Assembly: GCA_037957365.1 (NCBI GenBank)
Contig: JARHVA010002686.1
Coordinates: 385,001-449,000, forward strand
Source: Torreya grandis
Lineage: Eukaryota > Streptophyta > Pinopsida > Cupressales > Taxaceae
Direction of reading: 5' to 3'
Length of the DNA: 64,000 nucleotides
Shown here: one piece after another, positions 1-13,028 of the stretch
Numbering within the stretch: position 1 is the first letter of the stretch
Layout: every line of letters begins with the position of its first letter
Program-made: the position numbers and the translations under genes
Notes under the pieces: generated by a model
Databases searched by the model: none
The model's input: the letters and a program-made list of their open reading frames with translations, nothing else
Told to the model about the DNA's origin: nothing

Positions 1-3000
1 TTTCATAAATAGTAGTTAGTAAAACTATGATACCTTCTACAATACTGAACAAAATTTAAAACTACAAACTGTTCTAGAAATATGGAATAGATGTGCACCA
101 AATCTAAAAATTGTTTATATTAATTCACAACTATTTATGAGTAGTTTGATTAATATTAGTCATATTTTTTTAGGGCCAAAAACATAGATCTACACTTGAA
201 ACTGCAAAGAAATAGGAGATCTAGCTTCATATGTTCAACTATATCCACAAAAATTGCACTTTTAGAAATGCAATCTCCCAATAGATATACAAAAATACCT
301 ATCTCAATATTATAAAACAAGACCACTCAAAAAACCCACTCTAAAATATCTTACATAAATTTTAAATCACTCCCATACACAACCCTTCTTGTAACTATCC
401 AAATGATGGAAAAATACCTCTCTAATATCATTGCAACAAAAAAAATATTATCTCTTGAAAGTAATATGATACTAGATGTTAAGAACCTATATTAAATAAT
501 ACACAAAATACACACAAATACTAAATATATTAATAAAACATTTCTTTTTGGTGGGAAGGAATAACTCCATAATTGCTTGCCACCTCGAAGGGGCAACCTC
601 CTTATTAGAGTATCTAACTCTTCATTGATATCTTTGTTTGGATGCCATTATAATGGCCTAATACCTCTTATTTATACTATTCTAATGTGGTATTAAACTA
701 TTATTCACTACTATTCACTATTGTACTATTTATGCTACTAATTTATCCCTCCTTAGGTATATTACAATACGTATCTCATCCCTACAAGCCTCACCATGAT
801 CAACCTCCCCCTAGTAGGTGTTCCCAAATTTACCCCCAAAACCAACTTTCATATTAACCAATCACTATTGATTAACCTAACCACCACCACACCTTCTTAG
901 GTAACTATTTACTTATAATAAACTTCACTATGACAGCTAATAATGAACTCACTATTAGCCTCCCATAAACACTAACAACCAACTCACCTCCAGCCTCCCA
1001 TGATCGATAACAATCACCCATGCCACTACGAACCAATTTATAGAATAATGTTGATTGGAGCTATCTATCTTTCCATCATATGCCATTTTGGGGGTTGATT
1101 TTATATTTTGCATTTATAGATATCCCCCAATTCCAAAAACCATATACCCATACCCATGGAGATGTATTTTGAACAAGATACACATGTATTCATTGGATTT
1201 TGGCATAAGAGATAACTATAAGGGCTTTCATATCAGATATCTACTCTATCCTTATTATAAGGAGGTGAAAATTGGTAACTTTATAATTGTAAGCACGTGC
1301 ACATATAGGTTTGTGTTTGAATTTGCACTATTTGTGGTCTATTTTTATATATTCTATGTATAGATAGCCATGTATATGGAAGTTATGTTTAATGTTATTT
1401 TTTATTGATATCTATTATTTTGAATGTGTATTGTGGAATGAAAAGGGAATGTGACTACTTTAATTATTTTTTTTCTCACCTATGTTAGTAATTTTATGTA
1501 TCATTTTTAAAACAAAGTAATGTAAATTATTTGGGTAATTTTTAAAATAATGATGATATGGAATGTTTTGGTTTAGTGTAATAACATTCTGGATAATAAT
1601 TAAGAGTAAATAAATAGAGCAAATTTTTAGTGTTCCATATGTTTCTACTTTGATGCATTGTTTATTTTCTACATGGTATGTAATTCCATTTGTGTGACCT
1701 CAAAACGTCCTGGTGTGCATCATCAATAGCAATGATGCACTTAAGCAAGGTGTTATGCAAGTGTGGTTTATTACACTAATGCCATTCTCCTTCCTTGGTT
1801 GGTGGATTTTTTGTTTTACTTGTGTCATCATTACTGAGGGTGATTATGGGTTTCTCAGGGAAGATATCTATAAGAAACAATACCTTGGTTTCTAAGACAT
1901 GCTTCTCTATTCCGCTCATGTAAATACTTTATATTGTATATCTCTATACCTGAAGACCACCATAACTACTTGATATCAATGCAGGCCCCAAAGATCTTGT
2001 TGGGTTCATACAACATCCTAAGAGTGTCATGTTAATAAAATAATCTTACATTATTAACACTCACTCCATTGCAAATAAAAATTGCTCCATCCAAAACATA
2101 AATAAAAAAATGCAATATAATTTCCATACCTAACCTTCAAATAAACCATTACAAACGTCTATGCCACCCTAATCAACCCATGTCATGTGACCATGTTGTA
2201 TAGTGGAGCATTAATGAGTTTCTAATGGAATAAAATATGAAATAAAGTGGTGGAAAACATAAAGAAAATGAACCAATGTCAGTACTGAAGGGAAGGAAAT
2301 TAACACAAACATGAAAATGGCACCATAAATTCACACTTCTAGATTGGAAAATTTTATAATGCTTGTAGTAACTTAAAAACCCTCATGTAAACATCATTGT
2401 TATTATTTTGGGATGCAAACATCATTTTTAACATGTATTTGACAATGTGAAAAAATGAGACAAGATGATGAAATTATAATGTAATGTAGTATTTATAATA
2501 AATTATTTTATTTAGTACTTTAGGATATATGACATTTGAAAATATAACAATATTGAGTATGAAGGTAAGGATGAATTCAATAGGCAATGATGTAGCATGA
2601 TGTCCTATATGAACATTGGCATTAACATAGATGGACATATTGGAAATAATTATAGTTTTCATTACTCTCTCAAATAATCACAGAATGACATAATGCCTCT
2701 ATGAAATAATGCCTATGTGACATAATGCCTAGAAATAATTATATCATAGTATTACACTCTAAATTACTCTCTTGAGGCAAAATAAGTAATGCAAATAGGA
2801 TGTACAAAACATGTTGACCTTGTAATCAAGCATCCTTCCTATCTCTATAATTGACAAAACATACCATACCCCTCTTGATTTCATCCCTTACCTTGAAAAT
2901 AATTTTCATATTTGTTGTTGGACATGGTAGTTCAACTTATTTGTGCTTAGGAGATTGCCATAATGTCTTCATCTTTAATTACACAAATCATATTGGCTTT

Positions 3001-3871
3001 CACTTTCTTTGGAATATTACCATCATTATGGTCCATGTGCCCATCAATTCAATATAGAAATCTAATTTTATGTTTATATTTATGGAAACCACCTGAAATA
3101 TGTCCTTACTTGATATGATTTATGCATTATTATTTGGCTTTTGTAGCATGTTAGGTGGTGTCAATTTTTATAATTGTGTGAAGAGTACTTGGGCACACTT
3201 GTTATACATATTTTATGGGAAACTCATTAAAAATTTCATAAAACATTTTATCTATGGTATGCACCCTTATAAAAAAAGTTGAAACACCATCATCCTCCTC
3301 TATAATCAGCGTATGGGTTACTCAAAGAACCATCACAAATTTAAGTTGTCACATGTTTCTTTCTCAAGTTGTCACTAGAAATTACATGAGTATTTTGTTA
3401 TAGACTTATAAATATTCATGTTTAGATTACTTGGTATTATATATGTCAACAAAAAATTTAACGTCATCTCTCAAGACCTTAAAATTCTTATTGAATTCTT
3501 TTGTTGCTCTCTTGGATGTTTTTATTTACACTCTAGATTTACGTCATCTCTCAAGACCTTAAATTTATTATTGAATTCTTTTGTTGCTCTCTTGGATGTT
3601 TTTATTTACACTCTAGATTTTAATGAATGTCCTATAATGTCTTTTACTTTCTTGAATATATCACCATTAAACTATGACATCTTATTCTTTTATGGAAGTG
3701 GAGTTGGTGGGTATATTCATGGTTATAGCCTTGGGTACTAACTACTTGTAATTAGGTTCTTACAATATGATCCTTCTCCTTATAAATATTTGTGTTGACC
3801 ATTCATTTTCTATCTCAACACTGTCAAATGCATCCCTACACTCAAACATTTTTTAGTTACAATTAGTATGA
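1..3871. other. Non-genic AT-rich sequence, no recognised gene
   Basis: The longest open frames here are about 100 codons or less, and none matches a family I know. The stretch at about 540-760 has a TATA-like segment (tatttatac) beside a GC-richer block on the minus strand and could be a remnant of an LTR promoter, but no partner copy was found in the window. Otherwise I see only degenerate AT-rich sequence and the 80-bp tandem duplication listed separately. Confidence 0.6.
3461..3620. repeat. 80-bp direct tandem duplication, two copies
   Basis: Two head-to-tail copies of an 80-bp unit beginning ACGTCATCTCTCAAGACC lie at 3461-3540 and 3541-3620. They differ at only a couple of bases (AAAATTCTTATTG versus AAATTTATTATTG), so this is a fairly recent local duplication in otherwise old sequence. 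Confidence 0.95.
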
Positions 3872-3876
3872 TATAT

Positions 3877-4414
3877 TGTTAGCATACATTCTAGATATAA
3901 AATCAGAACATGCTAAGTATGAGGATAACTATACAATAAACTCATAGTCATAGTACTAATTACCAAGCGATTTAAACCAAAAGAACAAATGAAAGATTTA
4001 AAGAACTTTTTTTTCCTTTGATATCATGCTAATTAAAGGAAACAACAATTTCAACTATAGTTAGAGCATTCAAACAAATTATTAAAGGAAATTCCATAAT
4101 TGTAAACAATGAATCATATGCAAGGAACAAATAAATAAACAATATAAGTAACCATAACGAATAAATCTATATTGATCTCTTCTAAATATGGAATCATTTT
4201 GTATTAAAAATTATAAAATTTATATACACTTACATATCTTATGACTTTCCAACTTATATCTGACCTTGGTGCCAAAGGGAGTCTCTTTGGCTTCCAACCT
4301 ATTACAACTTCTTGAGGAAAGGATAAAATAACCAAATTGTGACAACATGAGTTCATTATGCATAAATGGAATATAATTACACTTTGATATTTTATAGTCT
4401 TTATTCTTATAACA
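3877..4414 (-). repeat. E1 3' LTR
   Basis: This matches 33437-33735 and then 37780-38026, for example the shared blocks at 4225-4340 and 37835-37950 (acacttacatatcttatgac, cttccaacctattacaactt). Homology on the low side stops exactly at TGTTAGCATA, with unrelated flanks beyond. It ends at TTATAACA (4414), matching CTACTAACA in the partner. The copies are strongly diverged, so the insertion is old. Confidence 0.7.
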
Positions 4415-6743
4415 AAAATTTACCATAATTAATCTATTGTTTCATCCCAATACAATATCACAAGTATATTTATGTTGATTCGATCATATGAACTCAAAAG
4501 AAGTGGTTGGACCCAATAAGATTCAAAGTAATCACTCAAGGTACAATTTTTAGTTTTCAGCTCTTGCACACTACTTAACTACCCTTTCATGTTTTTAACT
4601 AATTAACATACCAACCTACCCCCATTTTGTGGTTTTTAAATAGGCTTGTGTAACCAAGTGGATACCCTTTATGGATTTCAACCATCCAAAATCTGATTAT
4701 GGAACTTATTCTTTAACAATCAACATGATATCCCAAAATTTCCAAAATCTAACTAGCTGGAGGTGGCATGGATGAAAATGGATCCATCATAGATGTATCC
4801 TTGGATTGAAGCTATGTAGCATTAAATTAGGACATGATCTATTAAAGTTGTGATTGTGGTACATAGGCAAGAGTGTCAATGATCTTTGTAATGGAGTTGG
4901 TGAATGGTGATAGATATTTATTGGAGGCAATCTAATCCAACACGACTTCTTAGATTAGCCTCAACAATATGTGAAACAAGGTTTGATAGCCTTTGATTTA
5001 TGTGAGATCAACATTTTTATTGAGGTTCATGGCTTCCTTAGTGTTTGTGACCCACATTTGAATCTCACTACTAAGCTATTCCATGTTGTCTATGTACCTC
5101 TATGCCTGAAGTCCTACAAAATAATCACACACAATATAACTCTATCAATATAAGATATTATACCTAACATTATCTCTCCCATTTTAATATTATTTAAACA
5201 TAACATCCATCTACTCCATTTTTTTAATGTGGCTAGCCATGGTTGCCTTAATATAAGTGGCCTTGGTAAAATATGAGATGGAATGATCCAGTGATGCATC
5301 TAATTATTGCTATCAATCCAACATGTTTCACACAACCTATTGTGATTGTATAAAAACACCATAAAGAATGTTTTTATATTCTTCCAATAGAGTGGTGAGT
5401 GTCTTAGTTTCCTCTTTGATTCCTTTCCCCAAGGAACTAAGTTCTCACAAATTTTACATAGCGTACCAGTTTGTTATTAGTCAATAAATGAGTGTTTTGA
5501 TCCTATGCTAGTTGGACATTAATTAATCAATGATGATTCATGTGACCAATGCTATGTAGGTGTCTTAAATTATATTCTCAACAATTTGTAGGTGTCTTAA
5601 GTTATCTTGCCTGTAAAAAGCCTCTTCATATTTGACCCTTTTCTTGGCCTTGACTTCTTAGTCTTATGTTTGTGTTTTAGCTTGATGTTGTTTCTAGATT
5701 GATACCTATTATTGTGACTCCTTTTTAAAAAAATTATTCTACTCCTAACATGCACATCAATCTATATCCCTCACTACTTCTTCCTATGTGGCCTATTATT
5801 AATCCACTATTGGTTGATTTGGAAGCAACTCCTCAATATCTACAAGTAGGTACTATTTAGTTAATAGTGTGTTATTTTGTCACATAGTGTCACTAAAAAC
5901 ATATGAATTTTTCTTGCTTAGGGTGACTAATTTTCACCTAACTGGTGGTGAAGTTGTAGTAGGATATTGTTGTGACTATTGTGTAGAGGGCTCAACCTGA
6001 AACATGAAACTTGTTACTTATTCCTTTAGAGTAGGGGAGACGTGAGTCTCTCATCAAGTTATACTTCATAATACAATTGATTTTGGAAGGATCTCAACTA
6101 TAGGTGAAAAGGGGCTAGAGTAGTCGATGTTATAAATGGTCTCACATCAACTAACTTGGTAGTGATCTTTATGTGCTTGGCCTCTTATCCCATAGTATAC
6201 ACTATGATTGAGGAAGGAAAAGGTGGGATTTCACCCATATATTTATGGAACCTTATTTTACACATAAATTGTGTACATAACTTTCTAGGAAAACAATTAT
6301 TTTTCATCTTCTTATTCATATAATTTACCATCCACGTATTTCATCTTGACCTAGGAAACTTCTTGGTCATGAATTCCTATTTATGACAAGTAACATCTAC
6401 TCATAATCCAAGGCACCTTTAAATCATCGAGCCAAGTCATAGTATTGTATGTCTTTTACCATTATAGAATAAAGGGCTATCATTCAGTTGAGGCATTTTG
6501 ATTTCCCTTTTATGGTTGTAATGTAGTGGATTTAGTTTCTTATTCTACTAGAACTATTACACAGGTGGGTATTGTCTACAACAGTGTGGATCTCCTACCT
6601 ATGTATGATTTTTATTTATCTACCTTTACCTCAACCATAGCCATGTTAATGAAATATGATATAGAGCCAAATAATGACTTTAACAACTCATGATTTTGAA
6701 TTATGATTCATTTTGTTAGCTTATTAACAACTACATGTTCCCC
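4415..6743. other. E1 interior, no recognised coding sequence
   Basis: This is the part of E1 between its 3' LTR and the plus-strand ruined frame. I see no recognisable protein motif, and short open frames such as the 60-codon one at 4971 resemble nothing known. A clear polypurine tract next to the LTR could not be identified; the minus-strand sequence before 4414 is only weakly purine-rich. Confidence 0.5.
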
Positions 6744-7800
6744 CAGGTATTGGATGACATTAGGTGGGATTCGAGGATGTGTTGTGAGGAGCTCTAGGAT
6801 TTCTTCCCAGCATCGAGGAAACTTAACTTGATGATCAAGGGTTCCCCTTTCCCATGTCTAGATGAGATTCTAAAACTATTTTGTAGGCTAATACTTAGTT
6901 TTTGGTTACAGTTATTCTTTGAAATACTTCTATTATTTTAAACAAAGATAAAAGATGAGGAATTGATACTAGAAAGTTTAGTTTTTAGTCACATGAAATT
7001 TGTAAATGTTGGTGATGATATCTTGAATGAATAACTAATAAATAGTTAAACTACTGATTATGATGAATCATCCTTTGCACGATGTCAATGACACCCTTAG
7101 TTTTTTGGTTTAAAGACTAAGTTGTTTACCAAATCATCAAGTTATCCATTTAGGTAGAATGCGCATAAGTTCATATGGAATATATTTGATGGATATGCCA
7201 TGGGATCCATGAGTGTATCTATCTTTGAATTCTTAAATAAGTGGAGGTACATTTGATTTGTAAGGTATGAGATAGAATCTATGTTTGGGTATCCTAATTA
7301 CTCTAGAAATTATGAGTTTATTGATCACAATAATCACATTTAAGAAAAAAATAGATGTTATTATCATTTTACCAATGAAGGAATAGATGAACAACCTCAC
7401 CCATATCATTGAAAGTCAATATTTGTATCAATCATTCAACATATTTATTATCAAATTGGTATGATAATATGATAGCCAAATATTACACACCTAGTACAAG
7501 GTATAGAAGGAAACGTTGTTGCTCAGTAGCTCAGAAAAACATAAATAGTTCAAGATAATAAAATTTTGTTTGCTAGAGCATCAAACTGATGCCCATTTAT
7601 TCTTTATGTAATTTAGTTAGAGGCATTATAAGTTGAGATCTCTCATTTTAATCAAGTGATCTAAATGATTATTCTAGAGATAAGCAATATATGAAGTGTG
7701 GATTGTGAGCTTTATGTACTTGGGAAAATGTAACACTCTTCTCTAAGCTTATCTATTTGAATTATTGTAAGTGTGAAATGCATATTTAGTGCTCAAAGTA
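6744..7800 (+). pseudogene. Ruined coding frame antisense to E1 gag-pol, unknown protein
   Basis: One plus-strand frame stays protein-like for about 340 codons with no frameshift I could detect, interrupted by roughly 20 single stop codons. Readable stretches include VLDDIRWDSRMCCEEL near 6747, FIWNIFDGYAMGS near 7170, ESMFGYPNYSRNYEFIDH near 7275 and ILFARASN near 7560. Most stops (TGA, TAG, TAA) are one transition away from Trp, Arg or Gln, as expected for a decaying methylated gene. It lies between the end of E1 pol (about 8370, minus) and the E1 3' LTR. Some plant Ty3/gypsy elements of the Tat group carry an extra antisense ORF at this place, so it may be such an ORF; a captured host gene is the alternative. 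I do not recognise the family, and no catalytic motif is evident. Confidence 0.55.
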
Positions 7801-8369
7801 TTCCCTTTATAGTTTTCACACCAATTTTGTCTTGAATGCCTTGCTAATCTATCTTTGGATCAGACTTGCATTTAATTTGGTCATGATGCATGTTGATGTG
7901 GTGGATTTTGAAATCCAATAATAAAGATCAATGTTTGACACATGTCATGATATACATGATTATATCTTTCTCTACCCATACTTGAGTAGCTAACTTATGA
8001 TGATCACTAATTAATGATTTGGAAGACACTTTATCCTTTGAACCCCAGATTTGGTATTAAATGCCCTTTATGATCATTTTTTATGATATATTTCTTTATT
8101 TTTATTTGTCATATATTTCCCATAATTTTACCATTATCGTACACCTCTAGTGACATTATCCATAATGCACATGCATTTATATTTTGGCCAGAGTTACATA
8201 TTATGAGTCTTTTCATGGTTCTTTTTAGTGTTATAATATAAAGAGATTGTCTTCTAATCTATAGACAAGAAAAACACCACAAAAACATGTAAAACATTAA
8301 AACCTAATCTACCTAGTTGTACACAGTACCCACTCATCTCTAGAAAGAGATCACATAATGTTATTGGTG

Positions 8370-9340
8370 GTAAGGCTTAATTCTACAACCATTTATGTGC
8401 CAAGGTAAGATGGTTCTCTACATATCACTCAAAATGACTATTCTTTGATATGATATCTCATTTATAATATGAGGTCTTTTCCATCTGGTATTAAATTTTC
8501 CTATTAATGCTTTGAAGTGACAGTCATACAATAATACAAGTTGTTCCTCATCAAATTACTTGCATCATAGGTTTTTATCTCGCCATGCTTTCTAACTTTT
8601 CTTATGAAATTCCTATATGCAATACACTATACACCTATATTCATGCATTCAATTTAGATCCAAAAGTATATGAGAGATTCATGATCACTTAGTCATAAAA
8701 TAAGTGCAATTTACAATCTTGGTACTAAGTACTCTATGAGCATGTCTACTTTTAACCCATACACCAACTAAAATGGAGTAAAACCTATAGCATGTTTGTA
8801 ATATGTTCTATAATCCCATAATATTGTAGTAATACAATCCCATCAATCATCACTTTTCACATCATTTATTTTGTTTAGAAATTTTGTGAATATTTTGATA
8901 GTTTTATTCAAAAAATGTGTTCCTCAATCACTTACTAGCTTAATGGGACAACCAAATCATGTGATAATGTTTTCATATATGAATTTTATAGCATCCTTAG
9001 CTCTATAAATAGGTGTCATAATAACTTCTACTGATTTATTAAAATAATTAGTCGTAGTAATAATATATCTATCCCTATTGCACTTACTTGGAGGATTAAT
9101 AGGACCCAAAAAATCAATTCCCCATTGTTTAAAAGGTTATTTGGAAACTAAGGTTTGCAATGGCATTTCATCCCTCTGATTGGGATTTCCCATTTTCTGA
9201 CATACATTTTGGTGTTGATCTACTCTATGTACATATTGAAATAAATTTAGCCACTCTATATCACTTTGTAATTTTTTTATCATAGTGGCTTCCCCTACGA
9301 GATGGCCTCCTATGACTCTTTGATGTGCTTCATGCAATAT
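8370..9340 (-). pseudogene. E1 pol: integrase remnant
   Basis: Reading on the minus strand, the zinc-binding HHCC region comes first (9340-9137): HEAHQRVIGGHLVGEAT, then a VHR..QH..VCQKMG block and the conserved NQRDEMPLQ. The catalytic core follows: KQWGIDFLGPINPPSK near 9125 (first Asp region) and LVSD*GTHFLNKT near 8930 (second Asp). The frame then jumps to a block ending LWDYRTYYKHAIGFTPF near 8790. The segment normally lying between, with YHPQANG and the catalytic Glu, is missing. The C-terminal signature INGCRIKPYH ends at about 8370. Several in-frame stops are present. This is a clear Ty3/gypsy integrase that cannot be functional. Confidence 0.85.
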
Positions 9341-9673
9341 TTAAGGGCATTCATGTTCCAAAACCACCCTGCACATAACTTCAACCTTCCCTAAGTGACA
9401 TAAAAACCCATTCATGATGTTTTATGGTAAGGCTCTAGTCATGAATTGCTTCTTGTCCCATTCTTGATAGTGTGCATGGAAAATTCCTTGTTTTAATAGA
9501 TTGGTAATTTCTTCAAAATTTTTAGGTATCATAGATATAAAAAAATAATGAACATCTAGATAATCCTCCTACAATTCTTCTAGCTCTTCCCTATTTATAA
9601 TATGATTGAGATGATCTAACCCTACATTATCTCTTCCCAACTTTGCATTAGTTATGAATTGGAACTCTTGAAA

Positions 9674-9870
9674 TTAGATCAACCATCGATAAATATATCC
9701 TCTTAGCATTGGCTTATTAACTAGATATCGTAGAGCTTGGTGATCTGTAAAGACATCAAATGGGGTTGTGAGAATATAATGACTAAAATTTTGAAGTGAG
9801 AATATTATTTCCAAATCTTCTCTTTCAGTTGTGATATATTTATTTTTGGTAGCAGACAACTTTCTACTTA
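9674..9870 (-). pseudogene. E1 pol: RNase H remnant
   Basis: The minus-strand translation gives SATKNKYITTEREDLEIIFS, then FSHYILTTPFDVFTDHQALR and YLVNKPMLRG. This is the standard plant Ty3/gypsy RNase H block (TTERE..A, FxxYTDHxAL, LxNKP). It lies between the RT and integrase remnants in the expected RT-RH-IN order. The stretch between RT and this block (about 9870-10437) is badly broken, but short connecting segments are still visible. Confidence 0.85.
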
Positions 9871-10436
9871 TGAAGTGGATAGGGTGATCTAATCCTCCAT
9901 TTCTCAGCTATGTGAACACATCCCTTAATATGATCACTGAGTCATTAACATGGATAGTGAAGACTTGTTCCAATTCATCAAAAATAATATTGGTGTAGTG
10001 ACTAATCTTTGTTGGATATATATAAATTTCACTTGACATTCTGACATCCATACAAATTGCTTACCTTTGTGCATCAAATATTAAAGGAAAGAATAAATAG
10101 TTATGTATGCCTTGACAAACTTGTAATAATAGCATGTATGTTTAGAAAAAGATCAAACTTTGGTAGAAATAATTGGTGGTGGAATGCTAACAATAAATGT
10201 GATCTTATCCTAATCCACTATAATTAATTTACTACATACAACATGGCTCAATAACACCCTAAAAGGTGTGAAAAAGACACAATTCTAATGATTCAAGGTG
10301 ATGTGCATAGCTCTACATCATTATAAATTCAATCATAGATTAGTTAAATGATCCTTAAACAAAGATAAATAAACCAATCATTCAAGTTAACTTCCAAGAA
10401 GTCATGAATAAAATCATTGAATGCAATCACAAAGGC

Positions 10437-10795
10437 TCAAGAGAATATAACTTGTTTGTTCTTGAGCCAAAAGGGCATAAATTTGTATGCAAAATATGCC
10501 CACTTAGTAGAAAAAGTAATATTTGACATTTCTTTCTCTGTGGTTGATATATGATGATATCCACTAAACCCGTCTATGAAATAATACACCTCATGTCCTA
10601 TAACTACCTTTAATACTTCATTTGTAAAGGTGATATGAAATGGATCACTTACACATGTGTCATTCAAAATGTAGTAGTCATCACATAATATAATTTCTCA
10701 TATTTTCTTGTGTTGAACTACCATAGGACTTACCCAATATGCCTTTTCCACTTGGTAAATTATTCTTGCATCTTACATCCTATCTAGCTTAGCCT
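10437..10795 (-). pseudogene. E1 pol: reverse transcriptase N-terminal half remnant
   Basis: The minus-strand translation runs from about LDARIIYQVEKAYWVSPMVV (near 10785) through LNDTCVSDPFHITFTNEVL and YYFIDGFSGYHHI to FMPFWLKNKQVIFS. These correspond to the Ty3/gypsy RT blocks DGFSGYHQI and MPFGLKNAPA(I/T)F. The polymerase Asp in the first block (the D of DGFSGY) is kept, but the F(G to W)LKN change and flanking stops show decay. The YxDD block is not recoverable downstream. This is the N-terminal half of a dead RT. Confidence 0.88.
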
Positions 10796-11500
10796 TAACT
10801 TTAAGTTCATACTATGATTTAGATTATATGGTCACTTATTTATAGGTTTTGCACACTCTTTTATTTCAATATACATTTATCTTAATTATGGATCTACCCT
10901 TAGGACTTATATAAAATTGATGGGGAAGACATCTTGGTAATCTATTAGAAGTTGCATGACTTCTATGACTTATGTTGTGGTCTAGTAATCCCTAATGTGT
11001 GCTAGTTTAGGAATATCCTCACTTATAATATTCTTTATATACATCCTAAGTGGTTCTTGATAAATGTGCCATTTTTATTCAAGAATTAAATCTCATATCA
11101 TTCTTTATCATTAATTTTTTGTAATCTTGATATTTCAAGCTTTTCACCTTTACAAAGATGTGTTCAGATCATGTGTTGCATTTTGTTGTGTGGAAAACAC
11201 ATTGGTGGTGCTTAGGTACTCTACATTCCCATGACATAGAATTTTTTTTATTTTGATAAATGCATTATGTACTGAAGTATTCTCATTCTCAAACATAAAA
11301 TTTTATATGAAATCAATTTGCACTTGTACCTAATGTTTTTTTCCATCTTATAGTCTTGATGCATATACCAAGTTGATGGAAGGGGAACTAGTGTAGAGTG
11401 GAAAATATGAACCTAATAATTTGAGGAGATGCTTTCTGTAGTCCATGCTTCAAAACATCTATGTATGTGTAATTTAGGGTATTCACCCTCTTAAAATAAT
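10796..11500 (-). pseudogene. E1 protease / gag-pol junction, heavily decayed
   Basis: By position between gag-like sequence and RT this should hold the protease and gag-pol linker. I see no convincing D(T/S)GA block, and all frames are broken by stops. It is called only from its place in the element. Confidence 0.35.
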
Positions 11501-12298
11501 GACCAATTACTTCTAACTATGTGCAATAGCTAAAACCTCTTGATCATCAATTCGTAAGCATCATTCCAAGAATTTTGATCATCCTTATGAATTTCCCACC
11601 ATTTCACAGCAACCCCTTTCAACATATAATTCAAAGCACTAACCCTATGACTAATTCTAGGAACATATACTTTTAATCACTATATAAACTAATTTATATC
11701 CTTCGTTGAAAAAATATTGAGGTAACTATCATTCATGTGCAAATACAACTCTCATTGGTCACAACCCATGATCTCCGCAAGCCCAATTTAGTACATTTGT
11801 GTTTATATCCCCATATACAGATGAATCTAGGTCCAAAAATAAAGTAACTTCTTTAGTGGGCTCTATATAATACTACACATGTATATCTGCTTGATACATA
11901 AACTCTATTTCAAAATGAGCATGAGATTTCACAAACATAGACTAAAAATATTCCATCACAACTTGAGGAATCAATAGCTAGGTAATCATTAGTTTAGGTT
12001 TCAGTAGGTTATAAGTCTTGAGTTGTTTAGTAAGTACATACTCTAACTGAGTTCTAGCTTTTCCATAAAGAGAAGTACATTCAACTACTCATAGAGCCTA
12101 TGGATTCTCCTTAGTATTCACTTTCATCTAACTATTTTCTTAACAAATGTAATAGAATCATGTTATGTTGAAATGATGTATTTTTTTGTGAAACTTTTTC
12201 AATTGAATTACTATGATTTTATCTTCTTGATGTGACTCTACTTGATTTTACATGACTTTGATATTCATCTGACCATCATATGCCCATGCCTTCGCAAT
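11500..12298 (-). pseudogene. gag-like remnant
   Basis: On the minus strand, RISHRVSALNYMLKG followed by VAVKWWEIHKDD and SWNDAYELMIKRF (about 11660-11545) resembles the core of plant Ty3/gypsy gag (ALxxLKGxAxxWW...W..F...F..RF). Upstream sequence towards 12298 is broken into several frames (for example GLAEIMGCDQ near 11780). The block is cut at 12298 by the E2 insertion. A second gag-like block at 31660-33000 also has a gag-core appearance. If E1 is a single element, the two blocks do not fit together simply, so two ancestral elements remain possible. Confidence 0.6.
12294..12298. repeat. Candidate E2 target duplication (GCAAT), one side only
   Basis: GCAAT lies directly before the E2 terminus TGTTACAAC. 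The partner cannot be checked because the far end of E2 is truncated near 31657. Confidence 0.4.
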
Positions 12299-13023
12299 TG
12301 TTACAACCCTTCAAGTTGTTCTTAAGAAAAGGTAGTAATATTTTTTACAATAACTTCACTTTCAATATATGGAATTAAATAATACAATAGAACTAAATCA
12401 TAACTATGATTAATAGTACTTATAATTCAAATAATGTATACAATATTAATATTATACAACTCCAAGGAAAGTAAATATAATAGGTCAAACCTACGGATTG
12501 TCTGACAATACAAATTTTTTTATTCAAGTATACTAAATACATAATAAAATTATATTTCCTTCAGGCATACAACCTAAGACAATAACTAGATACCAAGCTC
12601 TTTAGATCTTGATTTAAACCAACTCATGTATTACTGATAATCTCAAGTGTTGTTTCTAGATAAGTATTGTATTAGGGAGGGAGAACATCTTTTGATCACT
12701 TTTCCATACCAAACATAGATAAACGATACCCCACACAATCTTATTTTTATGGAATGGCCATCCCTTCAAGGATATCTAGATAAAGTGATGTGAGAATCTA
12801 GTGAGACATGGTTATATGACATGTTCTTGTAATATTTACTAATACACGATATATATCATAAAATAAATATACATTTTACACATGATATCACACAACATGA
12901 AAATGAAACATATGAAATTATAATGTACATCTAACATTACTTTAGTCAAATTTTTAAAATAATATATGGCTATCTTTATCAGTTAATTTCATCACACACC
13001 ACTTGATAGAATTATCCAGCATT

Positions 13024-13028
13024 AGTGG
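13024..13028. repeat. E3 target site duplication AGTGG, left
   Basis: AGTGG directly precedes TGTTGGG at 13029 and is repeated at 21810-21814 directly after CAACA. The pair defines the exact E3 insertion site in the E2 LTR. Confidence 0.92.
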
